From positions 1 to 64,000 of the forward strand of contig JAEESO010000003.1 of assembly GCA_016286385.1 (NCBI GenBank): a DNA stretch of 64,000 bases, written 5' to 3'. The notes under the pieces were generated by a model. The model ran no database searches, was not told the DNA's origin, and saw only the letters and a program-made list of their open reading frames with translations. Position 1 is the stretch's first letter; every line of letters begins with the position of its first letter. Position numbers and translations under genes: made by a program. Below, piece after piece: positions 53,916-62,503 of this stretch. This DNA is from Bacteroidales bacterium. Lineage in GTDB: Bacteria; Bacteroidota; Bacteroidia; Bacteroidales; UBA932.

Positions 53916-54621
53916 CAAGCAGAAAGCCTACGACTTTTCAGCCCGTATGTATATTCCAGGAATAGCCCGTTTCACCACGATGGACCCGCTGTGTGAGCAG
54001 GACCCGGGGCGTAGTCCATATCTCTACTGTGCCGGCAATCCTGTCAATCTTGTGGATCCGGATGGAAGAGATTTTAGAAAGATCCGTAGATTCAATACCA
54101 TCTATATCTACGCTAATTATTATGCTCATGATGATTTGTCCGCTAATTCGGCAAAACAGGGAGTGAATCATTGGAACCATCGAAAGAACGATACTTTTAC
54201 TGATCCATCAACTGGAAAAACATATAATATTTGTTATAAACTAACGGTTGAAGAACGTGCTATTCAACGCGATAGAAATCCGCATGAAAACACGTATGAG
54301 GTGAACGATAAGAAAGTTGATTTTTATTCTTCAGTTCCAGCTGTTGGTGTAACTAAAGATCATAAAGAGATATATATTAAGAAATCAGTATCATTAACGC
54401 TTAAGGATAAAAAAACAAGTTCTACTCCCGCACATGAAATTGGGCATACTTTGGGAATGTCTGATTCCACAAAAGGACTAATGTCTGAAGCACAGGATGA
54501 AAATCGTTCTGCTGAATTGTTGGATACAAATATTCAAGAGATGATGAGTTCACCAGCCGGGGGAGAAATGAAGACCGATTTTATAACTCGAGTATATGAA
54601 ACAATCAAGAATCTGTTTTAG
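53869..54621 (+). CDS. Orphan RHS C-terminal cassette with metzincin-like peptidase domain
   Basis: 250 residues. Residues 16-66 repeat the RHS junction (DKQKAYDFSARMYIPGIARF... to LVDPDG), after which a new domain begins. It has HEIGHTLGMSD (H189, E190, H193, D199), an HExxHxxGxxD zinc site as in snapalysin-like peptidases, plus a downstream GLMS Met-turn candidate (M205). No signal peptide and no RHS core, so by itself it is probably not exported; it looks like a displaced warhead usable after recombination. It overlaps the preceding gene by 47 bases, and whether the ATG at 53869 is used is uncertain. Confidence 0.82.
   Translation: MKKQKDLEKYQRKLADKQKAYDFSARMYIPGIARFTTMDPLCEQDPGRSPYLYCAGNPVNLVDPDGRDFRKIRRFNTIYIYANYYAHDDLSANSAKQGVNHWNHRKNDTFTDPSTGKTYNICYKLTVEERAIQRDRNPHENTYEVNDKKVDFYSSVPAVGVTKDHKEIYIKKSVSLTLKDKKTSSTPAHEIGHTLGMSDSTKGLMSEAQDENRSAELLDTNIQEMMSSPAGGEMKTDFITRVYETIKNLF
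53914..54065 (+). repeat. RHS junction repeat, orphan copy
   Basis: 152 bp, 88% identical to 52670-52821. Recombination between them would delete the first CT and its putative immunity gene and fuse the metzincin domain in frame to the RHS core. Confidence 0.92.
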
Positions 54622-55522
54622 AATAGTTATTCTTTTCTTGCTGGTAATCGCGTTATTTGAGTTTATCTCTTTATCAAAGCACGATTTTTTCCCTTATGCC
54701 TCTTTGCAATATAAGGTGGATTCTCTATATCTCAACAAAGGAGATTCCTTTTATCAATATTACTCAACAGGCAGTGGTAACTATTTGTTTACAATACCTA
54801 AATATGAACAAGATGCTCTAATATGTGTCGATAGTGTTAATAAGGTTTTTCGGTATGGGTATAACGATGTATATAAACAAATAGCCTCATCGGCCTTTCT
54901 GGTTTCTTTTAATCCGGACGACATCGAAATGGCCCGATCAATCAGCGCTCATACTGATAACCTTGCGACGCACGATTGTTTATACGTTTGTTCATTGCAA
55001 CGAGCATCAGTAATAAATGCTATTTCTGCGCTTAAAGATAATACCAAGGGATTTTTCTATAGAGGCAGACAATATATAGTAATCTTTTGTAAGAATTTGG
55101 TCCAGCGATGTCGTTATTTGTTTCACCGAAAATCTTTTACACTGGATGCAATTACAGTAAGCCACAAACCTGTTTATTATCAGTATTATTATATTTCATC
55201 AATAACGGGACAAGCGTATTTATTTGAGCAGATACCATCTTGTGAAAAAGAATGGGGTCTCTATTATTACCCAACAGTCCTGCTTTCCGGGCCGCTACTG
55301 GACAACATAGAAAGAGTATGGAGCAACTCTGATGGCATCCTTTACAAATGTATAAATAGCATCAGTTATGATAAATCAACGTACCATTATTCAAAAGATG
55401 GCAACTATATCAGAACTGTAGGCAAAAGAGAGAGATATCATCCATTTTTATGTTCATACTACAGCGACGTAGAAGATGCAAATGCTTTAATACAGGACTT
55501 TTTCTATAAATCCTATGAATGA
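54596..55522 (+). CDS. Single-TM protein, candidate immunity to the orphan metzincin cassette
   Basis: 308 residues, AT-rich. An N-terminal hydrophobic anchor (about 8-26, IVILFLLVIALFEFISL) precedes a soluble part rich in Y, S and D. No known domain recognised. It overlaps the cassette stop by 26 bases, as toxin-immunity pairs often do. A periplasmic, membrane-anchored protein would be well placed to block an incoming peptidase. Functional role is inferred from position. Confidence 0.55.
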   Translation: MKQSRICFRIVILFLLVIALFEFISLSKHDFFPYASLQYKVDSLYLNKGDSFYQYYSTGSGNYLFTIPKYEQDALICVDSVNKVFRYGYNDVYKQIASSAFLVSFNPDDIEMARSISAHTDNLATHDCLYVCSLQRASVINAISALKDNTKGFFYRGRQYIVIFCKNLVQRCRYLFHRKSFTLDAITVSHKPVYYQYYYISSITGQAYLFEQIPSCEKEWGLYYYPTVLLSGPLLDNIERVWSNSDGILYKCINSISYDKSTYHYSKDGNYIRTVGKRERYHPFLCSYYSDVEDANALIQDFFYKSYE

Positions 55523-55919
55523 TTCAATATTATATAAGCAGTGGTACAAAATGAATAAGATATTGAAGAAGGGACTTATAATTAGTGGTGCCATAATAGG
55601 TTTTATAATATTGTATTATATTTTCATTATCGGATTGTTTGCGGGATTGTATGACGCTCATTCAAAAGAACGAATATTCGAACAACAAACATCAATAGGT
55701 TTGTTCTCAATAACACAAGATACAGGGGATCCATTATCATCAGATTCCTGGGAATTCAAATTGGATGACATATTGATTAAAAAGGTCTACGTAGATTATT
55801 CGAGCCATATTGACACATTGGTGATAGATGACTTATACCTGTATTTGATTGTTGAGAATAAGGCCGGGACCGTTAGGTTTGACGTGAAAGAAGAAAACAA
55901 GAATCCGCGAATATTCTAA
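55515..55919 (+). CDS. Small single-TM protein of the RHS locus, unknown
   Basis: 134 residues (122 if the ATG at 55551, MNKILKKGLIISG, is used). One helix (about 20-44), then a beta-rich soluble tail. AT-rich like its neighbours; overlaps the previous stop by 8 bases. Could be a second immunity gene or a remnant of another module. The GCCGTGTTGACA composite repeat begins directly after its stop. Confidence 0.55.
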   Translation: MNDSILYKQWYKMNKILKKGLIISGAIIGFIILYYIFIIGLFAGLYDAHSKERIFEQQTSIGLFSITQDTGDPLSSDSWEFKLDDILIKKVYVDYSSHIDTLVIDDLYLYLIVENKAGTVRFDVKEENKNPRIF

Positions 55920-55923
55920 TCTT

Positions 55924-56061
55924 TGCCGTGTTGACACTCAGATTGCCCACAATGGGGTTTTTGATGCCAACACGGCAACGTTTTTGACCAAAAAGGCCGA
56001 TTTCCTTGCCGTGTTGGCAGTGAAATCGGCCTTATACGTGTTTTACGTGTCAACACGGCAA
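55924..56061. repeat. Composite hairpin repeat with four GCCGTGTTGACA modules (copy 2)
   Basis: Same four modules in alternating orientation as 8075-8214, again with GGCCGAT and ATCGGCC between them, and again directly after a gene end. It marks the right border of the RHS accessory region. Confidence 0.85.
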
Positions 56062-56067
56062 AAGACG

Positions 56068-57213
56068 CTAGTCCTTCATCTCAAAGTAGTACTTGCGCAC
56101 CCAGTACTCGAAGAGGGGGTCTTCCAGGACGGGGTTGTCATTCTGGTCCAGCATTATAACCTCTTTCTTCATGAGGGCTTCTTTCACCCTCTTTACATTG
56201 GCCGATGAATTGAGCCCGTACTTACGGATCACCTCAGACGCGCTGAAACGGGTAACCCCGTCAAGCGTGGCCTTGAGGAGACTCACCTGATGGGTGGTGA
56301 GACCGTTCATGATGCCGCGGAAAGAAGGCTCGTGGATACTCACAAGGCCCTCCAGGGCCTCAACCAGGAGCGGCTCCATAATGTAGCCGCGGCTAAGGGA
56401 ATCGGCAATGGCAATTAGGTGATTGATGTACCAGAGGTGCCCGCGGAAGAGGTTGTACACTCCCTGCAGAAGGCGCTTTTCCACCACCTTACCGCTGGAT
56501 AGGAACCCGCGGTGAAGATGCTCCGTCACTTCTTCCTCCGGCGCCAGTGAAAGAGACACCCTCTCCACGCGGCGGCTGAAAAGGACGCTTCCCGTAAAGA
56601 TGGCGCTCATGGCATTCACGGCGCTGCCGGAGAAGATAAAGGAGAAGTTCCTCCCCTTCTGCTCCTTGATTACGGCCGATAGAGGCCGAAGGATTCCGTC
56701 AGGGTCTTCCAGATTACCAACGCAGTGGAACTCCTCTATGATGAGGATCATCTTCTGCTGCCTGGAATCGGCCAGGGCAAAAGGAAGGCGCAGCATTGCA
56801 AGTGCGTCATTCTTGTCCAGCTCCCAGCCAAGGGACACGGCCTGCCCGGTTTGGGTGAAATCATCCGCGTCAAAGACAAAGTGCGTTCCCTGGAGATGCT
56901 GCTTCACAAGGGCCTCGAACTCCGCGGGACTTGAGGCCACCATCTTGAGGACGGTGGATCCAAGCCGGAGGAGGAAATCCTCCTCAGAGCGGATGTTCAT
57001 GGCACTGAACTGCCCCACGGCAAAGGTACGGCCAGTTACCCTTAAGGAAAAGAGCGTCTGCTGGATAAGGGAGGTCTTGCCCGTCTTCGGGGGCTCGAAG
57101 ATGGAGACGTGCTCTCCCTGGGTAAGGAGGTTCCCAAGGAGAGTCACGTCCTGTTTCCTGCCGATAAACTTGTTACCGGTCACATACTGCGAAAACGGGA
57201 ACGGGGTGTCCAT
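56068..57213 (-). CDS. AAA/archaeal-type ATPase (ATPase_2-like)
   Basis: A 381-residue P-loop ATPase. Walker A EPPKTGKTSL (about 40-49), Walker B MILIIEEFHCVGN, and a C-terminal winged-helix-like domain (about 300-370, HQVSLLKATLDGVTRFSASEVIRKY). The family is often found as chaperone-like or stress ATPases of unknown target. Starts 5 bases after the 733-residue gene, so probably its partner. Confidence 0.82.
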   Translation of the reverse strand: MDTPFPFSQYVTGNKFIGRKQDVTLLGNLLTQGEHVSIFEPPKTGKTSLIQQTLFSLRVTGRTFAVGQFSAMNIRSEEDFLLRLGSTVLKMVASSPAEFEALVKQHLQGTHFVFDADDFTQTGQAVSLGWELDKNDALAMLRLPFALADSRQQKMILIIEEFHCVGNLEDPDGILRPLSAVIKEQKGRNFSFIFSGSAVNAMSAIFTGSVLFSRRVERVSLSLAPEEEVTEHLHRGFLSSGKVVEKRLLQGVYNLFRGHLWYINHLIAIADSLSRGYIMEPLLVEALEGLVSIHEPSFRGIMNGLTTHQVSLLKATLDGVTRFSASEVIRKYGLNSSANVKRVKEALMKKEVIMLDQNDNPVLEDPLFEYWVRKYYFEMKD

Positions 57214-57218
57214 AGCAG

Positions 57219-59420
57219 TTACTCCTGAGGCGTTTCTGCTTCAACAGGTGCTTCGGCTTCGGCCTCTACAGGGTCCTCTGCGGGAGCCACCTCCTCAACG
57301 GGAGCGGGCTGATAGCGCTTGAGAGGGCTGGGGCACTTGGGAGCCAGGAAATTGAACAGCCACAGGCACAGAAGAGCGGCTATGATGAGGCCGCAGAAGC
57401 AGCCCCAGAAGCGGCGGCGGTTACGGGCCTTGCGGGCTTTCTCGTCAACTGCAGTGAGTTTAGGGAACTTGGCAAGTGAAGTGAGAGTTTTGCCGAACTT
57501 GGTGTTCACAAGGGCCTTGGCGTTGATGGCCCAGCCGTTGGCGTTGAGCACGGGGCCAAGGTCACGCCTGCGGAGTTTACGCCAGGCGATGAACATTGAA
57601 GGACCGGAGATAAGGAGAAGGACCACGGCAATGATGATGAGTGCCTGCCACCAGGTAATACCCTTAAGTGCGGCAACCACACCTGCCAGAGCTGCGCCGA
57701 TAAGGCCTACGGCCATACCTACTGCGGCAAAGATACCGGCATATTTTGCGATGTCGAACGGAGCGGCGGGAGCCTTTCCGTCTGCCGCGGTATTGGTTGC
57801 GGCGGTGAGGCCTGCCATTGATTTCTCGTTCTTCTCTGCAGCCTTCTTGTCAATTCGGTCGTTGATCATACGGGCAACCTTCTTGTAAGGGCTCCAGAAG
57901 GCCTGGCGTACGGAGATGGGATTGTCCACTATAGCAATAACCTTTGCGGTGTAGTCATTTCCGTCACGGTCATAGAACACGGCGTTCTTGCCTTCACGGA
58001 GGCCATCCACGTCACCGTCGGTGAGAACTGCGGCAATGTTGAAGGACTTGCCAAGTTTCTCAGAGGTGCAGGCGCAGTAGAGGATGTACATTCCGCTGAG
58101 GGAGGAGATTTCCGGGGCGGGACCTGCAACCTTTACGCAGAGGTCCGTTGAACGCTGGTCAATGTACAGGCGTCCGGCTTGGAAGATGGCCTTCTTCTCA
58201 GGGTCATAGAAATCGGCCAGAACTACATAGTTATTAAGGAAACGGTAGAAGTTCCTGTACAGGCTCACAAGTTTTCCGACTTCCTCAATTGAGAGGGCGT
58301 TGGCTTCCTCTTCCTTGTCCTTTTCAATAAGTTCAAGGAGGGCGGCTTTCTTGTCTTCCTTGAGGATGGCCTCCACGCACTCAAGGCCAAGGCCTTCCAC
58401 TTCCCCGCCCTTCTTGGCGCCGATCCATGCGCAGTAGGGGCCGAACTTTCCAAGGATTTCATTCCAGGCAGCCTCATCAAGTACCTTGGGAGCACCGACG
58501 AGTTCCTTCATAGCGTCAACTGCAGCCTTCCATGCAGGGTTCACTGCGTCAAGTTTCAGTTTCCCGTCCTTTGAAGGCTTTGCAAGGGGCTGGGCGCCAA
58601 TCTGGTCCTGGGCGGCGGCAAGGTTGCCCTCAATTGCGGCAATCTTATCCACGTTAACGTCCAGGGCTGCCGATGTTGCTTCGTCAAAGCCGATGAGCTT
58701 GCAGCGCATAAAGTAATCGGCCACCTTGTCCTTCAGGGCCTCAACGGCGGCAAGGGCATCGGGGGTCTTGTCCCCAAACGGGAACACTTCCTTGGTGCCG
58801 GCTTCCTTCCAGGCCTTGTAGTCTGCGCAGGCGGCGTAGAATGCCTCAATCTGGTCTGCGGTGATGCCGGGCACGCCGCTGCGGTCTAAGGCCGATGAAA
58901 TGCCTGCTATGGTCTCTATGAGCTTTGCAAGAGCCTCATCCTCCCCTGCCGAGGCAGGAGTGATGATGCCGTCACCGTTGAAGAGGGTGCCTGCGAAGAT
59001 CTTGGTGAAATCGGCCGTATCTTCCACAGAAACGGACTCCTTCTCTTCTCCCAGGTTTTTCAGGATCTGGCGGGCCGATGAAAGGAGCCTTGCGCCATCC
59101 GGATCTTCCTCATTGAAGTTACTGAACTCCAGCACGTCACGGCCTTCCAGGAGAAGGTCTGCGTCCTTGATGACGCGGGTGAGCCACTGGGCGGTCTTGA
59201 TGACTTCATCCACACGGATTTTGCCGTCTGCGTCCACGTCAATGTACTTAAGTGTCTTTTCATCGAACTCAAGGCCTTGAGTGGGGCAGCTGAGGACCGT
59301 CCAGAGTTTGCGGTCAAGTTCCCCAAGGTGACGGATATCCTCGCCGCTTTGGATATTCACACGTACGGTTCCGCCTACTGAGGCGAACTTCCAGGGATAG
59401 GTTTGAGGGGTCTTTTTCAT
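57219..59420 (-). CDS. EF-hand/transmembrane protein of unknown function
   Basis: 733 residues. An EF-hand-like loop D61-V-D63-A-D65-G-K-I-R-V-D-E72 matches calcium-ligand spacing. The middle (about 100-520) is mixed and unrecognised. Near the C-terminus are three hydrophobic helices (about 565-590, 592-615, 683-703), then an acidic Pro/Glu/Ala tail. I do not recognise the family. Likely operon with the ATPase downstream. Confidence 0.75.
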   Translation of the reverse strand: MKKTPQTYPWKFASVGGTVRVNIQSGEDIRHLGELDRKLWTVLSCPTQGLEFDEKTLKYIDVDADGKIRVDEVIKTAQWLTRVIKDADLLLEGRDVLEFSNFNEEDPDGARLLSSARQILKNLGEEKESVSVEDTADFTKIFAGTLFNGDGIITPASAGEDEALAKLIETIAGISSALDRSGVPGITADQIEAFYAACADYKAWKEAGTKEVFPFGDKTPDALAAVEALKDKVADYFMRCKLIGFDEATSAALDVNVDKIAAIEGNLAAAQDQIGAQPLAKPSKDGKLKLDAVNPAWKAAVDAMKELVGAPKVLDEAAWNEILGKFGPYCAWIGAKKGGEVEGLGLECVEAILKEDKKAALLELIEKDKEEEANALSIEEVGKLVSLYRNFYRFLNNYVVLADFYDPEKKAIFQAGRLYIDQRSTDLCVKVAGPAPEISSLSGMYILYCACTSEKLGKSFNIAAVLTDGDVDGLREGKNAVFYDRDGNDYTAKVIAIVDNPISVRQAFWSPYKKVARMINDRIDKKAAEKNEKSMAGLTAATNTAADGKAPAAPFDIAKYAGIFAAVGMAVGLIGAALAGVVAALKGITWWQALIIIAVVLLLISGPSMFIAWRKLRRRDLGPVLNANGWAINAKALVNTKFGKTLTSLAKFPKLTAVDEKARKARNRRRFWGCFCGLIIAALLCLWLFNFLAPKCPSPLKRYQPAPVEEVAPAEDPVEAEAEAPVEAETPQE

Positions 59421-59441
59421 AAAAAATATGGTTTGTTTATT

Positions 59442-59469
59442 GTCATTTCGAGCGTAGTCGAGAAATCTC
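59442..59469. repeat. Dispersed repeat, GTCATTTCGAGCG family (copy 2)
   Basis: GTCATTTCGAGCGTAGTCGA followed by GAAATCTC, inverted relative to 719-746. It lies in the gap between the 733-residue gene and rpsU; the rest of that gap is the rpsU promoter. Confidence 0.8.
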
Positions 59470-59514
59470 CTTCTCTCATAACAAAACTGTTACCTACAAA
59501 TTTAAATAAAAAAT

Positions 59515-59545
59515 TTTGCAGGTCAATAAAAAAATTATAACTTTG
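59515..59545 (+). promoter_or_regulatory. Promoter of rpsU
   Basis: TTTG (59515-59518), 19 bases, TAACTTTG (59538-59545): perfect consensus layout. Confidence 0.88.
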
Positions 59546-59560
59546 CAGCCCATTTAGAAA

Positions 59561-59569
59561 AAGGAGGTG
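59561..59569 (+). promoter_or_regulatory. Strong Shine-Dalgarno of rpsU
   Basis: AAGGAGGTG, eight bases before the ATG, fully complementary to the 16S tail CACCTCCTT. It is the only strong SD I see in the window; the other genes start without one. Confidence 0.85.
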
Positions 59570-59576
59570 TAAAAGC

Positions 59577-59771
59577 ATGATCATCGTACCCATTAAAGAA
59601 GGCGAAAATATTGAAAGGGCCCTGAAGAAATTCAAGCGCAAATTCGAGAAAACCGGAGCAGTCCGTGAGCTTCGCGCACGCAAAAACTTCGAGAAACCTT
59701 CTGTGATCAAGCGTATGGCTCATCAGAAGGCCATATATGTACAGCATCTGCGTCTCCAGGAGGAGCAGTAA
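59577..59771 (+). CDS. rpsU: 30S ribosomal protein S21
   Basis: 64 residues: MIIVPIKEGENIERALKKFK, then RELRARKNFEKPSVIKR. In Bacteroidota, bS21 takes part in hiding the 16S anti-SD. Strong own promoter, strong SD and a terminator: a self-contained single-gene unit. Confidence 0.96.
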   Translation: MIIVPIKEGENIERALKKFKRKFEKTGAVRELRARKNFEKPSVIKRMAHQKAIYVQHLRLQEEQ

Positions 59772-59792
59772 TCTGTAACACCTTCACAATAA

Positions 59793-59826
59793 AATCAGGC
59801 GTCCCATCACGGGGCGCCTGATCTTT
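59793..59826 (+). terminator. Terminator of rpsU
   Basis: ATCAGGCGTCCC pairs with GGGCGCCTGAT around ATCACG, followed by CTTTTT. Confidence 0.88.
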
Positions 59827-59894
59827 TTACCAAATATTAACTAAACCAACTTAAAACTAACCGGTTTTAGTTAATGCAAGCCACGTGCCAAACT

Positions 59895-60698
59895 TTACAC
59901 GTTGTGTTCATGCTCCACCTCTGCACGGGCGCGTTCAACGCTCTTGGAACGCTTGAGGACAAAGCCTGAGCCAAGGTATTTGGTGCGTACATCTTCATCG
60001 GCGGCAAGTTCCTCCGGAGTGCCAGCCTGAAGGATGACGCCCTCATAAAGAAGATATGCGCGGTCCGTGATGGCAAGGGTTTCACCCACGTTGTGGTCCG
60101 TAATGATAACGCCGATATTGCGGTATTTCAGCTTTGCGATAATGTACTGGATGTCCTCCACGGCAATGGGGTCAACCCCGGCAAAGGGCTCATCCAGGAG
60201 GATGAATTTGGGATCTACGGCAAGGGCGCGGGCAATCTCGCAGCGGCGGCGCTCACCGCCGGAAAGCTGGATACCGCGGGACTTACGTACCTTTGACAGG
60301 TTGAACTCATCTATGAGCCTTTCCATACGCTCTACCCTCTGGGCCTTAGTCATTCCTTTTGTGGAGGAAGAGATTTCCATTACGGACATGATATTGTCCT
60401 CTACGGTCATCTGGCGGAACACGGATGCTTCCTGGGGAAGGTAACCAATACCACTCTGGGCCCTCTTGTACATAGGGAGGGTGGTGATGTCCGTGATGTT
60501 ACCTTCATCGTCCTGAAGGTAGATATTGCCGCCATTGGGCTTTACCTGGCCGGTGATCATATAGAAACTGGTGGTTTTACCGGCGCCGTTAGGACCAAGG
60601 AATCCCACTATTTCTCCCTGCTGCACCTCCATGGATACGCCCTTCACAACGGTACGTACACCGTATTTCTTTACAATCTTATCTGCAATTAACTTCAT
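59895..60698 (-). CDS. lptB: LPS export ABC transporter ATP-binding protein
   Basis: A 267-residue ATPase. Walker [10 protein letters not shown] (35-43), signature LSGGERRR, Walker [14 protein letters not shown], the LptB-characteristic [19 protein letters not shown]. Powers lipopolysaccharide extraction by LptFG. The other lpt genes are not in the window. Downstream 59827-59894 is AT-rich and holds only an imperfect inverted repeat. Confidence 0.94.
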   Translation of the reverse strand: MKLIADKIVKKYGVRTVVKGVSMEVQQGEIVGFLGPNGAGKTTSFYMITGQVKPNGGNIYLQDDEGNITDITTLPMYKRAQSGIGYLPQEASVFRQMTVEDNIMSVMEISSSTKGMTKAQRVERMERLIDEFNLSKVRKSRGIQLSGGERRRCEIARALAVDPKFILLDEPFAGVDPIAVEDIQYIIAKLKYRNIGVIITDHNVGETLAITDRAYLLYEGVILQAGTPEELAADEDVRTKYLGSGFVLKRSKSVERARAEVEHEHNV

Positions 60699-60710
60699 CT
60701 TTCAAATTTT

Positions 60711-60752
60711 GAGATTCTTCGACTTCGCCCTTCGGGCTTCGCTCAGAATGAC
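60711..60752. repeat. Dispersed repeat, GTCATTCTGAGCGAAGC family (inverted copy)
   Basis: Starts GAGATTCTTCGACTTCGCCC, with a central GCCC-TTC-GGGC hairpin, and ends CAGAATGAC. It fills the gap between dnaX and lptB. Confidence 0.8.
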
Positions 60753-60757
60753 AATGG

Positions 60758-62500
60758 TTATTTGGTGTCAAGTCCCATCTCTGCAACAAATTCACGGACG
60801 GCGGGATTCTTTTCCATTAGGTCCTTGGCCTTTTCTTCAGGCATATACGGGACTTTCTCTGCGTTTTCCGGCTCCGGGGTTACGGCAACCACAATGTTCA
60901 CCTTGCGGCAGGAAAGGAGGTCACGGAGTTTTGTCTCCAACTCACGCTGCATCTTTTCCTCCACCCACTGCTTCTGGGCCTCGTTCATCACCACAAATTC
61001 CACAACTTTCACGCCGGCGTCTTCACTCAGATTGATCTGGCCGCTGGAGAGCATGCTGGCAAGGCGGGGCTTTGAGGTATACTGCCCTGCAAGTTCCTTC
61101 CATTTGAGACGCACGGTGTCGTCATCCGGAAGGCGGGTGTCAGTGTTACCGGCAGCAGCATCGTCACTCCCGGCCTGACCGGGAGTCTCTTTCTCCACCG
61201 CTATGGCGCTTATTGACAGGGCCGATCCCGTCTTGGGAGCCCTGCGGCGCGGCTGTGCCGGTGTGGCGGGCTGCTCTGCCTCCGCGGGCTTTGGCTGTTC
61301 TACCACTGTGGGCTGAGCTGCAGGCTTAGACTGCTCGGCAGGCTTGGCAGGCTGCGTAGCAGGTTGAGCGGGCTGCGCCACGGGAGCCTCTGCTCCCGCG
61401 GAAGGCTTATTCTGCAGGAAACATAGCCTCATAAGGGTGAACTCTATGTGGAGGCGGGGATTCACCGCTGCCTTGTAGCCTGATTCGCAGGCGGTGGTAA
61501 CGCCAAGGGCCTGATACAGGAACGCCAGGGAGCAGCGTGCGCCTTGCTCTGCGTATTTCTTCTTCAGGGAATCCGGAAGTTCCAGAAGGGGCTCCAGGCC
61601 GCCTGTCTTGGCAACCACAAGGTTCCTTAAGTGCTCACTGAGGGAACCCACAAAATGGAGGGCATTGAATCCCTTTGCAAGAACCTCATCAAGGATGGTG
61701 AAGCACTTTGCATAGTCTCCTGCAAGGGCTGCGTCCACAATGGAGAAACTGTACTCGTGGTCCAGAACGCCAAGGTTGCGCTTTACGTCCTCATAACTCA
61801 CAGAAGTGCCGCAGAAGGCCACCGTCTGGTCAAAGATGGTGAGGGCGTCACGCATTGCGCCATCGGCCTTGGAGGCTATCACGTGAAGGGATTCGTCGTC
61901 TATGGTTACGCCTTCCTTTTCCGCTATTCCGCGCAGGTTTTTCACCATATCGGAGATGCTGATACGGTTGAAGTCGTAGGTTTGGCAGCGGCTGAGTATG
62001 GTGGGGAGTATCTTGTGCTTTTCCGTTGTGGCCAGGATGAAGATGGCGTGTGCCGGGGGCTCTTCCAGGGTTTTGAGGAAGGCGTTGAAGGCGCTCTGGG
62101 ACAGCATGTGCACCTCATCTATGATGTACACGCTGTACTTTCCAACCTGGGGCGGCACCTGCACCTGCTCCATAAGGGTTTTGATGTCCTCTACGGAGTT
62201 ATTGGAAGCGGCGTCAAGCTCATGGATGCAATAGCTGCGACCTTCCTTGAAGGAGACGCAGGATTCGCACTGCCCGCAGGGCTCCATATCCGGCCCGGGA
62301 TTGGCGCAGTTTATCATCTTTGCAAAGATACGAGCCGTGGTGGTCTTACCCACGCCGCGGGGCCCGCAGAAAAGGTATGCGTGCGCCAGCTGCCCTCTCT
62401 TTATGGAGTTTGACAGCGTCCTTGCAATTGTGTCCTGGCCGATAAGGGTCTCGAAGGAGTCCGGCCTGTACTTCCTGGCAGATACAATATACTCGCTCAT
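60758..62500 (-). CDS. dnaX: DNA polymerase III subunit gamma/tau
   Basis: A 580-residue clamp-loader ATPase. Walker A GPRGVGKTTT (46-55), four zinc cysteines (C65, C75, C78, C81), Walker B VYIIDEVHML, sensor region LEEPPAHAIFILATTE. A Pro/Ala/Gln linker (about 370-430) separates a C-terminal tau-like domain. TATCTTTG ends 6 bases from the ATG. Confidence 0.96.
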   Translation of the reverse strand: MSEYIVSARKYRPDSFETLIGQDTIARTLSNSIKRGQLAHAYLFCGPRGVGKTTTARIFAKMINCANPGPDMEPCGQCESCVSFKEGRSYCIHELDAASNNSVEDIKTLMEQVQVPPQVGKYSVYIIDEVHMLSQSAFNAFLKTLEEPPAHAIFILATTEKHKILPTILSRCQTYDFNRISISDMVKNLRGIAEKEGVTIDDESLHVIASKADGAMRDALTIFDQTVAFCGTSVSYEDVKRNLGVLDHEYSFSIVDAALAGDYAKCFTILDEVLAKGFNALHFVGSLSEHLRNLVVAKTGGLEPLLELPDSLKKKYAEQGARCSLAFLYQALGVTTACESGYKAAVNPRLHIEFTLMRLCFLQNKPSAGAEAPVAQPAQPATQPAKPAEQSKPAAQPTVVEQPKPAEAEQPATPAQPRRRAPKTGSALSISAIAVEKETPGQAGSDDAAAGNTDTRLPDDDTVRLKWKELAGQYTSKPRLASMLSSGQINLSEDAGVKVVEFVVMNEAQKQWVEEKMQRELETKLRDLLSCRKVNIVVAVTPEPENAEKVPYMPEEKAKDLMEKNPAVREFVAEMGLDTK

Positions 62501-62503
62501 AGA

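Noticed and set aside
52670..54065. Repeated RHS junction as an assembly artefact
   Set aside because: 18 scattered, mostly synonymous differences and different flanking sequence argue for two real copies.
60758..62500. Programmed frameshift in dnaX to make gamma
   Set aside because: No A-rich slippery heptamer with a following hairpin could be seen in the linker region.
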